From Tilletia caries (taxonomy: Eukaryota > Basidiomycota > Exobasidiomycetes > Tilletiales > Tilletiaceae): 64,000 nt of DNA. Position 1 is the first letter of the stretch. The number at the start of each line of letters is the position of its first letter. Below, piece by piece: positions 41,908 to 53,021 of this stretch. Position numbers and translations under genes: made by a program. Location of the stretch: the NCBI GenBank assembly GCA_032718865.1, contig JALUTQ010000003.1:1022001-1086000 (forward strand), read 5' to 3'. The notes below the pieces were generated by a model. The model saw nothing but the letters and a program-made list of their open reading frames with translations, made no database searches and was not told the DNA's origin.

Positions 41908-42653
41908 ACAAAGGGGGGACTTCTGGGATCCCTTCGCTGGAGGGAAGTGGGCCCACTTTTTTTCTCTTCGAATTGCGCCTTGCTTCCTCCCCTTCAACTC
42001 TCCGAAATGAGATGACGAGAATCCTTAGGTCGGGTCCAGGCTCGAGTCGAGGGCCGAGGCTTGCCCAAGGACAGCAGCCACAGCGACGGCCGACGATCAT
42101 AAGCCCATCGTCACTACTCTCCCACATCCCACCGCTTCAAGACTGCACATCATCCACGCGCGCGCGCTCGCTCGGCATCCCCTCACAGACGGACGCTTCC
42201 TGCTTCCTGGCCCCAAGACTCGATTCCTTCCCTTCAACAAGATACCACACATGGCACAATACGTACAACAACAACAACACACATTACTTCTATTACTACC
42301 AACCCGGGGGATGTTCTTCGTCTTCGGATCTCGCCATCGCCATCGCTCTCTCGCTCTCGCTCGCCTGTTGTTCTCGCTCCTAGGTCGCCACTTTCGCAGA
42401 CACACCGTTCGTTATCTTGCCTTGCTTTCCACCCCCTCTCCTTTTTTCACACACACATCTCTTTTGCTATGTAATACCACCGCCTCCCTCCCCCGCCGTA
42501 TATAGAAACCAGCCTCTTGGACTCATTCATTCACCTTTCTCCTCTCCTTGTCGCTTGAGTGCCGCTCTTGAGGATGCCTGTGGAGTGAGGACCAAAAGTA
42601 CCACCACCACCACCACCACCCGCCCGCACTCGCACGAACCTGAAAGAGTCAGC
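41908..42653. promoter_or_regulatory. Spacer between the polyQ gene and the rhodanese gene
   Basis: 746 bases: 3' flank followed by a C/T-rich promoter with CTCTCGCTCTCGCTCG and, just before the rhodanese ATG, an ACC-triplet run (42597-42620). Confidence 0.4.
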
Positions 42654-43498
42654 ATGCTGAGCCGCACCATCGTCAGTGCAATCCCCCGCTCAAGCGCGAG
42701 CGCGAGCGCGAGCAAGGTCTCCCCCACGGCCGCCACTCTCCTTCTCCTCCGCCACGCCTCCTCCACCGCGCCGAGTGCACTTCTCGGCCATCCTCCTCGG
42801 ACGGGCACCAAGACGCTCCCCCGTACCTGCGTGAACAACAAGAACAACAAGACCGCAGCGCGCGCGCTGCCCGTCTCCGTCTCCGTCTCCATCCGCCGCG
42901 GCCTGTCCACGTCCACGTCCGGCTCGGGATCGGGAGCGGAGAACGATCGGTCCTGGGTTGATAAAGGCGAGGTTACGTATGCGGAGCTCAAGCCGGAGAC
43001 GCAGGCTCCCTCTGGTGTGAGTCATTTTACCTCCCCTCCCCTTCCTCTTCCCCTTACCTCTGACACTCACGGAGAGAGAGAGGAAAACCCGTTTCCCCCC
43101 CTTCCCACAGAACATCACAATCATCGACGTGCGCGAACCAGACGAAGTAGCCCAAGGGATCATCCCCTCTGCAGTCTCCGTGCCCCTCTCCGAGTTCACC
43201 TCGGCCTTCTCACCCGCGAACGGACGGGACTTCGTGAAGAAGTTCGGGTTCGAGCGGCCGGAGTTTGGCGGGAAGGTTGTGTTTTATTGTAGGAGTGGGA
43301 AGAGGAGCGCGCAGGCGTTGGAGTTTGCGAGGTCGCAGGGGTGGTGGAAGTGAGTTTTAGTTTTTTTTTTGCCTTTTCTTGCTTTTTGATGCGTGTGCTC
43401 AATCTGGCGATTGCTGACGGGCGGCTCTCCTCTTCTGCAGCTCGCGCAACTACACCGGCTCGTGGTTGGACTGGACTGCCAACGAGGAGAAGAAGTAG
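42654..43498 (+). CDS. RDL: Mitochondrial single-domain rhodanese (thiosulfate sulfurtransferase)
   Basis: Three exons: a roughly 121-residue N-terminal exon, the catalytic exon from about 43111, and a last exon NSRNYTGSWLDWTANEEKK. The N-terminus MLSRTIVSAIPRSSASASAS is an Arg/Ser-rich matrix-targeting sequence. The rhodanese fold shows ITIIDVREPDEVAQGIIPSA, VPLSEF and the active-site loop YCRSGKRS, whose Cys would carry the persulfide, then ALEFARSQGWWKN.RNYTGSW.DW, as in yeast RDL1/RDL2. The loop CRSGKRS is the six-residue sulfurtransferase type. Ser/Ala tracts in the leader come from GAGCGC repeats. Confidence 0.9.
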
Positions 43499-43753
43499 GG
43501 AAAAGGCTCGCGTTAAGGCCAAGGGAAGGGAAACGTCTAGGAAATTCACACAAAGCACACTCTGAAGTTTTCTGGCAAAGCCATGTATGCGCTGTCAAAT
43601 TCAGGTCGCCTGGCGCGTCGGTATTGGACGCCAATGTTGGTAGATTATCGCCGCATTTCAGGATCAGTGTGTATGTCATTCCGAGAGGGATGGAATCGAT
43701 TGAACAGAAAAGGGCCATGAGCGATGGAGTATAGTAACGCGATCATCCCCCCA

Positions 43754-44824
43754 TCAAACAATGCTCTCAAGCTCCTTCGCAAAGTGCAAATTCAGCTTGA
43801 TCGTCTCCTTCTTGGCCGCCGAGTCCCTCGCGCCAATCCCACCGACGCGCGAGGCGTCCAGCTTGCCGGCAAAGTTGACTTTCTGCGTAGAGGGTTCGAC
43901 GTTCCAGCCGCGCTGTTTTTTCGTTCATAGAGGAGGGGGGAGGTGTTCAGTTTTCAAGAAGGGAGAGAGAGAGAGGGGGGGGAAGGAAGGGACTGACCTC
44001 CTTGGCGAAGACGAGGACGTCGTTCATGTTGTCGAAGAAGAGTAATGTGGCTGCGTCGGCGAGGGGTAGGGATTCGTATGCCTTCTCTTCGCATGACGCG
44101 ATTTCGTTTCTGTAAGAAACAACAAGGAATTCAGTTCCCATGCCCCAAAATCCATGGGAAGGGGGAAGGAGGACATACCGAATCGTGCCCATAAGCTGAT
44201 CAACAAAGAACTGATACTCAACCCTAGGCGCCTCCTGCCTTGCACTCCACACCTTCGAGTACGAGCCCTCCATAAGCCAGCGCTCGAGGTTGACCGGGTG
44301 GCGGACGTAGGCCGAGTTCTGGACGACGTCCGGGGGCAGGGTCTCGAGTGCGGTGTGGAAGGCGGAGATTTGGTTGGAGGCGAGGAGGCGGAGGAGGGAG
44401 AGGCCGAGGAGCGGGTGGTGGTTCTCCGAGGGTGGTAGCTTTGATCTGTGGGGGGCAAAGGGAGCGTCAGTGTGAGAGAGTAGAGAGAGAGAGGGGTGTA
44501 TGCATGGCAGAATGGGACGTACCCAAAGTCGGAGTAGAACGTCTTCAAAAGATCCATATACCGATCAAACCCCCTAACATCCTGCACCCGCACGCTGTAA
44601 AAGGCGCCTACCTCCAGCACATCGCGGGCCAAGACAAGCTGCTGCACATAGGCCGGCGTTGAGGATGCTAGTGATGCTGCGGAGGGGACGAGGAGACCGG
44701 CCTTGGCGAGTTCGATCTTGAGTTTGCTGAGCTGTGCTGCGGCGGGTGCGAGCTGTGCGGGTGTTGTTGCGCGTGCGAAGAGGTGCAGCAGCTCGTCGTG
44801 TGCGGCTTGTAATGAGGACGACAT
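43754..44824 (-). CDS. RPN12: 26S proteasome regulatory subunit Rpn12 (PSMD8)
   Basis: Rpn12 is a PCI-type subunit of the 19S lid and completes lid assembly. Four exons can be followed: MSSSLQAAHDELLHLFARAT through FDRYMDLLKTFYSDFG; SKLPPSENHHPLLGLSLLRL through VEYQFFVDQLMGTIR; NEIASCEEKAYESLPLADAA through VLVFAKE; RGWNVEPSTQKVNFAGKLDA to the stop. ASNQISAFHTALETLP, YVRHPVNLERWLMEGSYSKV and ATLLFFDNMNDVLVFAKERG are the signature segments. The protein ends IKLNLHFAKELESIV. It is divergent (305 bp) from the hydrolase gene. Confidence 0.95.
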
Positions 44825-45129
44825 TGTGGGTGGGTGCTGGGGTGTATGCGTATGCCTGTTGGCTGGGTGTATCTGTAAGTTGCTGAATGCTGCTGCTGCT
44901 GGCTGGGCTTGCGCTCGAGCGTTCTGGGGGTGACGACTGACGACTTGGCGGTCGGCGGATGACAGCGCTCACGTGACTGAGCCACTTTTGAGATGGAAAG
45001 TGCTTTTCGCTGAGCCGGCGGTTCGTTCCCGATAAGCTTGTGGATCATTGATTGGCAATTGGCATCCATCGCGAGGACGACCACCTTCGCTGTACAGATA
45101 CGCAAGTGGTGCTGCCTGTGTCGCCCGCC
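44825..45129. promoter_or_regulatory. Divergent promoter, RPN12/hydrolase
   Basis: 305 bp with TGCTGCTGCTGGCTGG and a TCACGTGA E-box-type palindrome at about 44969-44976 (GCTCACGTGACTG). Binding by a specific factor is not shown. Confidence 0.45.
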
Positions 45130-46446
45130 ATGTCGTTCCGGGTGAGCACACGTGAGTACAAGAGCTACACCTACACCGACTCCCGCACCGGCGCATCCGT
45201 CCAAAAACCCATCAGCCTCGACGTATACCTCCCCGAGGGCATCGACTGCTGGCGCAACCCGCTCCTCCGCTTCAGCGAGCCACACAAGAAACAGCAGTCC
45301 TCCATCGGCTTCGGCGGCATCGTCGTCGAGCGCGAGCGAGTCGCACAACTCGTCGTCTGGATCCATCCGGGCGGGTTCTTACAGGGTAACCGGAAACAGA
45401 TCCCACCGCATTTGCAACGCGCTGTGCAGAATCATAGACTTGTCGTCGTCATCCCGGACTTCAGGCTCTGTCCGCAGGTCTCCATCGTGGAGAGTCTGAC
45501 CGACATCCGCGACGCGTGCGAGTACGCTCTCGGCGGCGCACTTGGTGATTCAGTTAATACCAGCACATGGGCCCTCGGCGGGAATAGCGCAGGTGGATGG
45601 GCCGCACTCTTGCTCGGATTGGGACTTACAGCTTCGACACCGACGGGCTCGGCGGTACAGCTACCCACCCTTTCTAGATTGCCGCGCGCCGTCTTTGCCA
45701 TCTATCCCGTCACGGACATCACACGCGAAGGCGGCGCGTGCTTCTACGAGCCTTTGAAGCCGATCACCTGGACTCCCTCTGTCAGCGCTGGTGTGGGAGG
45801 AGATGGGATTATCGATGGTGCGCTCCTTGAACCCTTCTTGCGGAAACCGGGCCAGGCTCCCTTGGGCGGAAGCACAGAGCGCCCAGACGCGGCGGGTGTG
45901 AATCAGGACGAAGAAGGGGAGGAGGAGGAGGAAGACGCCTCGGCGGTCGTCACCTCTTCCGATCCGGAGAATGACCCCATCCGATCACAGCTCTTCAATT
46001 ACGCCCGACAAGAAGGTATATTCCCTTCGCTTGTGCTTCCCTCGGACCTACCTCCCGAACGCGTCTCTATACCGGCACTGCTCCGGGGCGAAGCTCTGAC
46101 GAGCGCAACGGCATCAGCAGCGGCTGCAGCGGCCGCCGCTTCATCCTCATCCTCAAGCTCAGGACCCCCAAACTCCCTCCCTCTCTCCACCTCCCAATCC
46201 TCCCTCTCCTCCCGCTCCCCGCTCCTCAACCTCCCACCAACCTTCATCGCCTGGGCCGACGCCGACGACCGGGTACCGCCCTCCCAGAGCATCGAGACCG
46301 TCAAAGCGTTGCGGGCGTGTGTGGGGGGCGCGGAGGTACAGACGCATGTCGTCAAGGGGAAGGAGCATCTGTTTGATTATGAGGAGGACGCGGAGATTCC
46401 GGGGCTTTGGAGGTGGCTTATGCAGAAGATGGGGGGGTTGACGTGA
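45130..46446 (+). CDS. Alpha/beta hydrolase of the hormone-sensitive-lipase type
   Basis: Single exon, 438 residues, starting MSFRVSTREYKSYTYTDSRT. The oxyanion-hole motif WIHPGGFL (HGG type), nucleophile elbow GGNSAGGW, acid in AWADADDRVPPSQ and His in VVKGKEHLFDY give a complete Ser-Asp-His triad in the right order, so it should be an active esterase/lipase or deacetylase; the substrate is not evident. Insertions: an acidic run EEGEEEEEDAS and an Ala/Ser/Pro-rich stretch (ASAAAAAAAASSSSSSS) sit before the Asp. A TTG-initiated extension upstream is ignored since ATG at 45130 is the first in frame. Confidence 0.85.
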   Translation: MSFRVSTREYKSYTYTDSRTGASVQKPISLDVYLPEGIDCWRNPLLRFSEPHKKQQSSIGFGGIVVERERVAQLVVWIHPGGFLQGNRKQIPPHLQRAVQNHRLVVVIPDFRLCPQVSIVESLTDIRDACEYALGGALGDSVNTSTWALGGNSAGGWAALLLGLGLTASTPTGSAVQLPTLSRLPRAVFAIYPVTDITREGGACFYEPLKPITWTPSVSAGVGGDGIIDGALLEPFLRKPGQAPLGGSTERPDAAGVNQDEEGEEEEEDASAVVTSSDPENDPIRSQLFNYARQEGIFPSLVLPSDLPPERVSIPALLRGEALTSATASAAAAAAAASSSSSSSGPPNSLPLSTSQSSLSSRSPLLNLPPTFIAWADADDRVPPSQSIETVKALRACVGGAEVQTHVVKGKEHLFDYEEDAEIPGLWRWLMQKMGGLT

Positions 46447-47905
46447 GTGTCCGCGACATTCCATCGGGAAGACGCAGTCGACCCAAGAGTGAGCCGCTGC
46501 GAACCCACACGGCCACTTCTCCATCCGACTACCTTGCCCCATCCGTACCCCGGGCCCTATCACACAACTTCGGCCCGTTCGACTTCATCTTTTCCCCCCT
46601 TCGGAACCCTCGCTCCAGCACATCCACGACACGTACATATCCCCGGAACGATTTCACCCATCGGTACATAGACCATCTTCCCGTCGCCAAAACCATCTCT
46701 CTCTCTCTCTCTCTCAGATCCAACGGACAGCCCTGCACGTTTTTTCCAGGATTCTGCACTCCCCTGGACCACGGTATTCTCAAAACGTCACCCCTGGAAC
46801 CTCAGCTCCCCATCGTCACCCAAGGCTATTCCTTCCCTTTCTCCTCCCATTCTTTGCTCAGCGGTTTTTGCGGGCGCAACTGGAACAGCACCTCCCTATC
46901 TGCTCGTGTCACGCCCTCGGCATCATTCCTCCGCCTTTATGTGGTATCCTTCTCCCAAACTCCTCGGATGAGCAATTGCTAATACTGCTGCTGGACACAT
47001 TCGATGGTTTGGAACTGGATCATGTGTCGCAGGGTGGGGGGAAGTCAAGACTTTCCGAGTGCAGTTTTACTGACCGACCTCCCCTCCACGCGATGCTGTC
47101 AGGGCTCACATAACCTCTTTTCTCATGCCCTGCTGTCTTCTTCTTCCCATAGCCCAGATTACCCTTTTCTCTCCCTGACCCACTTCCGTATCATCCCTTC
47201 TCTCCCGGACCCCTTTTTTCTCCACCTGAGCCCAGCGGACCCCCCTTCCCTCCCTTCCCAACGCCTTCACTTCTGCTTGTTCTCCAGCCGCTCACAGCGC
47301 GCCACCCAGACGAGAACCTCCAAGCACGAAGATCCTCTCCCCCTCGGGGGCAGGGAGCAAGAAGGGGCCAGATTGATTATTTCCAGCCACAGGTGGACGA
47401 AGGGCCCGCGGGCCAAGCAGGCGTTTGTTGGGGAGTTCAACCCCTCCTCCCCGGGGATGGGCGCAACTCCTCCCTTGCGGGTCGCGGTCCTGGGTTCCAT
47501 CTGCGACTGTTACCCCCTGCATCTTTGATCGCTTCGTCGGCCCGTCGTGTGTCCCTTTGCCTTTCCCGTGGGACAGGCGAATCGTGGGACGCGAAGGAAG
47601 ATAAATCGACTTGTTGCGGCTCGTTCCGCAGGGGACATATATACCGAGGCAACGTACGAGGCATCCGATCCGTCCCCTGCCCACTCACTCATTCTCAGGG
47701 CCCACGAACGCAATCGTATGTGCCATCGTTAAGCCCCTTGAGCGGTTAGGGAGTTGGGAACTGCGCCGGACAGGAACGAAGGCAAAAATTACAATTCCAG
47801 AAATGCAGAAGGGCAAGGACAGTTGCTGTATGTACGAGTAACAAAAGGGGTAGTGTAGAGGGTGGGTGGGTAATGGGTAAGCCTTTCCAATGGAAGGAAT
47901 CAATT
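46447..47905. other. Long convergent intergenic region
   Basis: 1.46 kb between the stops of the hydrolase (+) and the RTA1-type gene (-). It holds a CT dinucleotide run (about 46696-46716) and C/T-rich sequence. No gene or RNA is supported. Confidence 0.4.
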
Positions 47906-49170
47906 TCAGATCGCGTTCTTCTCCACCGCCTCGCTGCCGACCCTCTGGCCCTGGCCCTCCCTCCCTCCCAACCCACCCGGCGCGTCCGTAAAGCGACCCA
48001 ACGGCACAACACCCCACCAAAGCACAGACAGCATAATCGGCAACGTCTCAAACACCCCGAACAGCGTCTGGTTCGTCGCGATATAGCTCAACAGCCCACC
48101 GGCTGACTCGGCGAGGCGGAAGAGTGTGCGGATGTAGATGAGTAAGGCGGTGCCTGCGAGGGTGAGGAGCATGAGCTTGTTCGGGCCTGTGGTTTGGGAG
48201 GAGAGGTAGTTGTGCCGCTGGAGGCGGTAGACGAAGATTAGGAAGAGGAGGAGGAAGACGAGGAAGGCGGCTGATTGGACGGCTAGACCGCCGACGACGA
48301 TGTTATCTGAAGAAACAGGGAGAAGGATGTTAGGTAGGGGGTTTCTGCTCCCGATTAGGCCGCGGGACGTGGGAAGAAATACGTACTGGATTGTTCGGGT
48401 GTGATGAAAGGTTTCTGACCCTTGCCCGACTGGGACTCCGATACACCCACGAAAGCCGCACCAACGACCCTGTAGGGGAAAAAAACGACACTCTCAGCAA
48501 AATCGAATAACGACGCGTCCCCCCCCCCCCAAAAAAAAGACTCACTGCGCCACAATCGTCACCACATCAAAGAAGATGAACACCCCCAGCAGCAGCCGGG
48601 GTCCGATGGGCGACAGCGCGCGGTATTCGGGCCGGGAGCGGATGATGACCGATAGGGCCCAGTACAGGGCTGCGGAGAGGAAGATGGGGGCGCAGACGAT
48701 GAAGAAGTATTGGAGGACGAAGGAGTTGAGGACCTGTTTGAGTAGAAAAGGGGGAACTAAAGGGGTTAGCAGATGGATTTTCTAAAAGAGGGGGGGATGG
48801 GGGAGGGATCCGTACGAATGGATTTTGGGAGGCTGCCGTCCGCGCTCCGTATCCTATGACGCGTCCATACAAAAGCAATCAGCAAAACCAAACATCCACA
48901 CACCACGAAGAGAAACAAAAACTCACCAACAACCTCCAACGCACACCCAAAAGCCAACAGCGCCTGAAACGTCCTGGAAGACTTATACCGTCCAAACCAG
49001 ACGAGATGCAGGACCAGCCCGACGAAGAAGACGACACTTCCGACGATGCCGAGGACGATGCTGGGCTCGTAGCCGTAGATGTTGACGGAGATCTCGTCGG
49101 AGGGGACTGGGTCTTTTGGGTTGCGGGGGAAGGTTGCTCGGCGGTATAGGTGGGTGTGGGCTGATTCCAT
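47906..49170 (-). CDS. RTA1-family seven-transmembrane protein
   Basis: RTA1-type proteins are fungal seven-helix membrane proteins tied to lipid flux and resistance to 7-aminocholesterol or azoles. Five to six exons read MESAHTHLYRRATFPRNPKD; IVLGIVGSVVFFVGLVLHLV; ALEVVGYGARTAASQNPF; VLNSFVLQYFFIVCAPIFLS; DNIVVGGLAVQSAAFLVFLL; LIYIRTLFRLAESAGG; and a final helix PIMLSVLWWGVVPLG. EVVGY.AR, QYFFIVCAPIFLSAALY and YIRTLFRLAESAGG are family marks. The cytosolic tail ends EGQGQRVGSEAVEKNAI. The 5' leader directly before the ATG is an (AAGAAC)n hexamer tract. Substrate unknown. Confidence 0.88.
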
Positions 49171-49172
49171 TT

Positions 49173-49220
49173 TTGTTCTTGTTCTTGTTCTTGTTCTTGT
49201 TCTTGTTCTTGTTCTTGTTT
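49173..49220 (-). repeat. (AAGAAC)n hexamer tract abutting the RTA1-type start codon
   Basis: About eight GTTCTT units on the + strand lie within three bases of the ATG on the - strand, so the tract forms the last 50 bases of the 5' leader. It is in frame and free of stops, but there is no upstream ATG in it. Confidence 0.8.
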
Positions 49221-50242
49221 TTGGGCGAGGGGGGCGGGGGGCGGGGGGTTCGAAGCGCTGTGGGAACCTGGTTTGTATCAAAGGAGTGAGAGAGTCTTGT
49301 ACCTGTGCTGGAGGTGGAGGAAGAGATTCAGCGGGGAGAAGGGGAGGGTTGAGGAGATGAGGCAGAGGTTAAGGCGGCCTTCTTATACTTGCATTCCCCC
49401 CCGCACGCGGCGCGCGGCGGCGTGCGAAACCTTCGAGAGGTGGAGTTGAGAGGGTGCTGCTGAGGCAATTCAATCAGACTTGATAAACGCAAGTGGTGAG
49501 CCATATGGAATCAGGCCGCGGTTCCGCCTGCGCTGGAGACCGACGGGCGACGCTCGCGCCTCCGTGTTCCGCCTCGCCATCGTCCAGCATCGTGCGTGGG
49601 AGCGTGGATCGAGACGATGCATGCTGTGGTTGGGTTTGCGACTTGCTTCCGCGTTCCGAGACGATCGGGTTTCGCGTCCTTCTTCCTTCTTGGCAGCAAT
49701 CCAGGCGGATTATTCCAAACCGTTTGAACTTTCGACTTAGATAGAGGCGCGGAACAGGGGGCGCCAAGCAGAGTGCTGGGCGTACTGCGCATCCGGGCGG
49801 TCTCAAATGAATGATCGTCACTCATAGCGTGAGCGTGTCGACGATCAAATTTCTGGGAGAGAGGAGACGGACACAAGTGACAAAGATTGACCGACGTCTG
49901 TATGTATACTGTAGGTCCGCCCGTGTTCAGTGCTTCAGCTTTCAGACGTGTGTGCGAGGGCCTTGCCTTTCCGGCTCAGCAAAAGCGCGGAAGCGACGAT
50001 GGGTGTCTCTCACGCTCCGGACAAAACCAGGACGAGAATATTAATCTCTCCCTCCAATCGGCAGTGGGACAAAGGGAAGCTCAGCCAAAGGAAGCGCTCG
50101 GTTGTCGATCGTAACTGCCACTATCTTGGAGCAAGATCCTTGGGTGGAACGATGCTGAGCTGTTGGAGCGACACGGCACAGAGGTTCGAAACAGAGAGCA
50201 TTCCTGGATTGAGACGGAGCGTGCGATTATGGATACAGATCA
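49221..50242. other. Spacer between the RTA1-type gene (5') and MsrB (3')
   Basis: One kb holding the promoter of the RTA1-type gene and, at the right edge, the 3' end of MsrB. An alternative last MsrB exon at 50156-50121 is possible. Otherwise I see nothing. Confidence 0.4.
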
Positions 50243-51247
50243 TCATACCTTTGCCTTGCCATCTTCGGCAGGCGTGAACTTGAGCGACACGCTGTTGGCC
50301 TGTTAGATCAAGACGATGAGGAAGAGAGTTCAGCTCACCAGCAAAACAACGCCCGATTGTTCGAAAAGAAGAACTCACACAGTGCCGCTCATTCGTAGGC
50401 GTCGAGAACCCCTCCCCCTTAAAGACATGACCAACATGCCCCCCACATCCCGCACAAACCATCTCCGTCCTAAGCATCCCGAACTTGCGATCCTCGACCA
50501 GACGCAGGGAGCCGGGGATGCCCTCGAAAAAGGCGGGCCATCCGCAGCCGGAGTCGAACTTGGTTTCGGACTTGTAGAGCGGGTTGCCACAGCCTGCGCA
50601 CTCGTAGACGCCCTTGTCGTAGACTTTGTTGTATTCGCCTGTTCCTGGTCGCTCCGTTCCTTTCTCTCGGAGGATGTGGAACTGGGAGGAGGAGCAGAGA
50701 ATTGTTCGTTGAGTCACACAATGGAGGAAGGCGAAGGTTAGAATAATTGACTGACCTGCTCGGGACTGAGCTGTGCTCTCCACTCCGAATCGGACTTTCC
50801 CTTGGGGAAGCTGTCTGACATGGCTGAATGAGGTGTTCCGGTGCTAGAACTATTGCGGCCGAAGAGGTTGGAGAGGAAGGACATGGTGTGTGGCGAATTC
50901 GAATTGGATTTGGAAGTGGCGAAAGCGGCGATGGCGATGAATACGGTGGCGAAAGTGAAGGCGAGGGGCAAGTGCATGCGTCGTCGAGGGGAACTAGATG
51001 GCATGGTCAGCTATCGATGGTAACTATTTGAACTGACTGAGGGCCTGTCGTGTGACACTCACGATGTAGAAGACGAAGTTGAATCCGAAGTTGCTGGCTT
51101 GCTGGATCCGAAGATAGACTTGAAGGAGATCGCTCGAGACGTGGGAGCGCGGACAGTGGTGGTGGTGGTGGTGGTGGTGGTAGCAGTAGCGATGGCAGGA
51201 CGCAGCAAGGAGAGGGAGAGAGTCGTTCGGGCTGCCAGTCGAAGCAT
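50243..51247 (-). CDS. MXR2: Peptide methionine (R)-S-oxide reductase MsrB
   Basis: MsrB reduces R-methionine sulfoxide with thioredoxin. The first exon (51247-51063) is a clear presequence, MLRLAARTTLSLSLLRPAIA, with a Thr run from GGT repeats. The intron to 50994 has a CTGAC branch motif and ends CTAG; the ATG at 51004 lies inside it. Next come SSPRRRMHLPLAFTFATVFI (a hydrophobic segment), KSDSEWRAQLSPEQ, then the catalytic domain: FHILREKGTERPGTGEYNK, YECAGCGNPL and VCAGCGGHVGHVF (four Zn-binding Cys) and NERHC (catalytic Cys), then ANSVSLKFTPAEDGK. The stop at 50243 follows directly; alternatively GTATGA there is a donor to LSIVPPKDLAPR ending at 50121. It shares a 226-bp promoter with JAC1. 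Confidence 0.9.
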
Positions 51248-51473
51248 CTACAGTATGTATCTCAAAGGTCCACTGAGTGCTGAGCTGGTCGTGTGCATCT
51301 CCTTTCCATCATGCTGATGTCAAGCTCAGCAGTCAGCACAGGGTGAGGTGAGCCCCCCGATCGCTGACGTCATCCAAAAAATGCGTGAGGTTGAAGCTCA
51401 TCTTGCACTTGAGATCCTTCCTGACTTGCTCCCACCATCTTCCTCTGAGCTCTACAGTATACACACCCACGCA

Positions 51474-52475
51474 ATGACTTCCTTGAGAACGACAGCAAGA
51501 CTTCTCCCACGCCTGCCATGCACACCAGCGGCCCGTCCCTGCGGCTGCGCGCTCTCTCGCTCATCAACAGCGTCTTCCTCCGACAACCAGTACCGCCGCA
51601 ATCCAGCCCCGTCCTTCGCTCCCTTCTCCTCATCCTCGATCTCACTCCAACAACAACAGAAGCCCAGTAAAAGCGCTTCTTCAGACGTTTATGAGCTCTT
51701 CGGACTTAGTCTCCAAGATCTGCCACAGAACGGCTGGGGGGTCGACGAGAAGGATGTCAAATCGACATGGAGGAAACTCATGGGCGGTACCCATCCCGAT
51801 CGAATGGCAGGTCGCTCAGAGGTGAGCAGTCACTCTCTCCTTGAAAAAAGATGCGCACCTGTTAGCTGACTCTTCTTCATGACTCACCTGCAGGAAGAGC
51901 AGGCAGAGGCAGCACAGCAGAGTACCGTCGTCAATCGCGCATACGAAACACTCTTCAACCCGCTCCTCCGAGCTCAACACCTGGTGAGCTAAACCTCCCA
52001 TAACGCAGGCGCCTTATGCGTGGTTTTGCTCAAACGCATACTCACCTTCTTCTTTCTCCACAAAATTCAGCTGGAGCGGCACGGCATCACTTCCTCCGAC
52101 GAGGCCGAGGGACTCGACGACCCGGACTTGCTGCTCCAAGTGATGGAATTCCGCGAACGGCTGGAGGAAGCCTCGTCCGAGTCAGAAGCGGCCGAAGTCC
52201 GGGCAGACAATCGAGGTGAGTACTCCAGTCAAACGCGCGGGAGACGTAGCTCTCGCTCACCATTTCAGATCTGATTGACCTCGTTATTACCTCCCCCGCT
52301 CCCCAATTCAGAACATCTCGAGCACACACTGACCGCCCTCGGAAATGCCTTCGGCGCGTCACCACCGGACCTCGAACAAGCCCGAAAACTGACTATCGAA
52401 CTCAGGTATTGGCTCAACATCGACAAGGCCGCGCGCGAATGGGCGCCGGGAGCACGCGTCGAGTTGCAACATTGA
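51474..52475 (+). CDS. JAC1: Mitochondrial J-protein co-chaperone Jac1/HscB
   Basis: Jac1 delivers the scaffold Isu1 to the Hsp70 Ssq1 for Fe-S cluster transfer. Four exons. The presequence MTSLRTTARLLPRLPCTPAA leads to a J-domain, DVYELFGLSLQDLP, with the HPD motif in GGTHPDRMAGRSE, then VVNRAYETLFNPLLRAQHLL and the HscB C-terminal three-helix bundle (DPDLLLQVMEFRERLEEA, then LTIELRYWLNIDKAAREW). A CxxC zinc site as in animal HSCB is absent, as in yeast. Compared with bacterial HscB the J-domain has an insertion (QNGWGVDEKD) before helix II. Confidence 0.93.
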
Positions 52476-53021
52476 TTGGAGAACAGGCTCGCTCTTTTTT
52501 TTCTTTCCCTGCCATTCTTTATTTAGCAAGGGGCCAGGCCACTTCACTGACTGGCCGGCAAACAGGTTGTAGGCCCTGAAATCGTAACAAGGGACGGTGC
52601 ACCCAACGACCCATAGACGGGGGTGACAGTATACAGCTTTGGTTTGAAATTGCTCAGGCATTCTGTGCTGGAGCGCAGTTTCATGGTCCCAGATCGATCG
52701 AGCGGGAACGTCCCCGAAAAAGGGAGAGAGGGACAGGGGAAAGGGAGTCAAGTGCAACGAAAAAAGGGGGAGAAGGGGGGGGAATAGATACGTGCTTCGC
52801 GGTATCGACGGCCGAAGGATGTCGCTCGCTGAACGAGAAACAAGCTTGGGCTTGGTGGAGGATTTGGTCCGAAAGAGCAAGTGAGAATAGTGGGGCGATC
52901 GCGGGCGGAGAGGAGAAGACGGGGCTCGGGTGACGCAACTGAAGCCCAGGGCGGAGAGACGGGATCGGTGGAAGGTGTTACGAGCAGAATCGAGTATAGG
53001 TTTCCATCGGGTGCACCGCTC
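52476..53021. other. Convergent 3' region, JAC1/CNB1
   Basis: 546 bases with a T-run just after the JAC1 stop (52494-52506) and G/A-rich sequence. No gene is supported. Confidence 0.5.
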
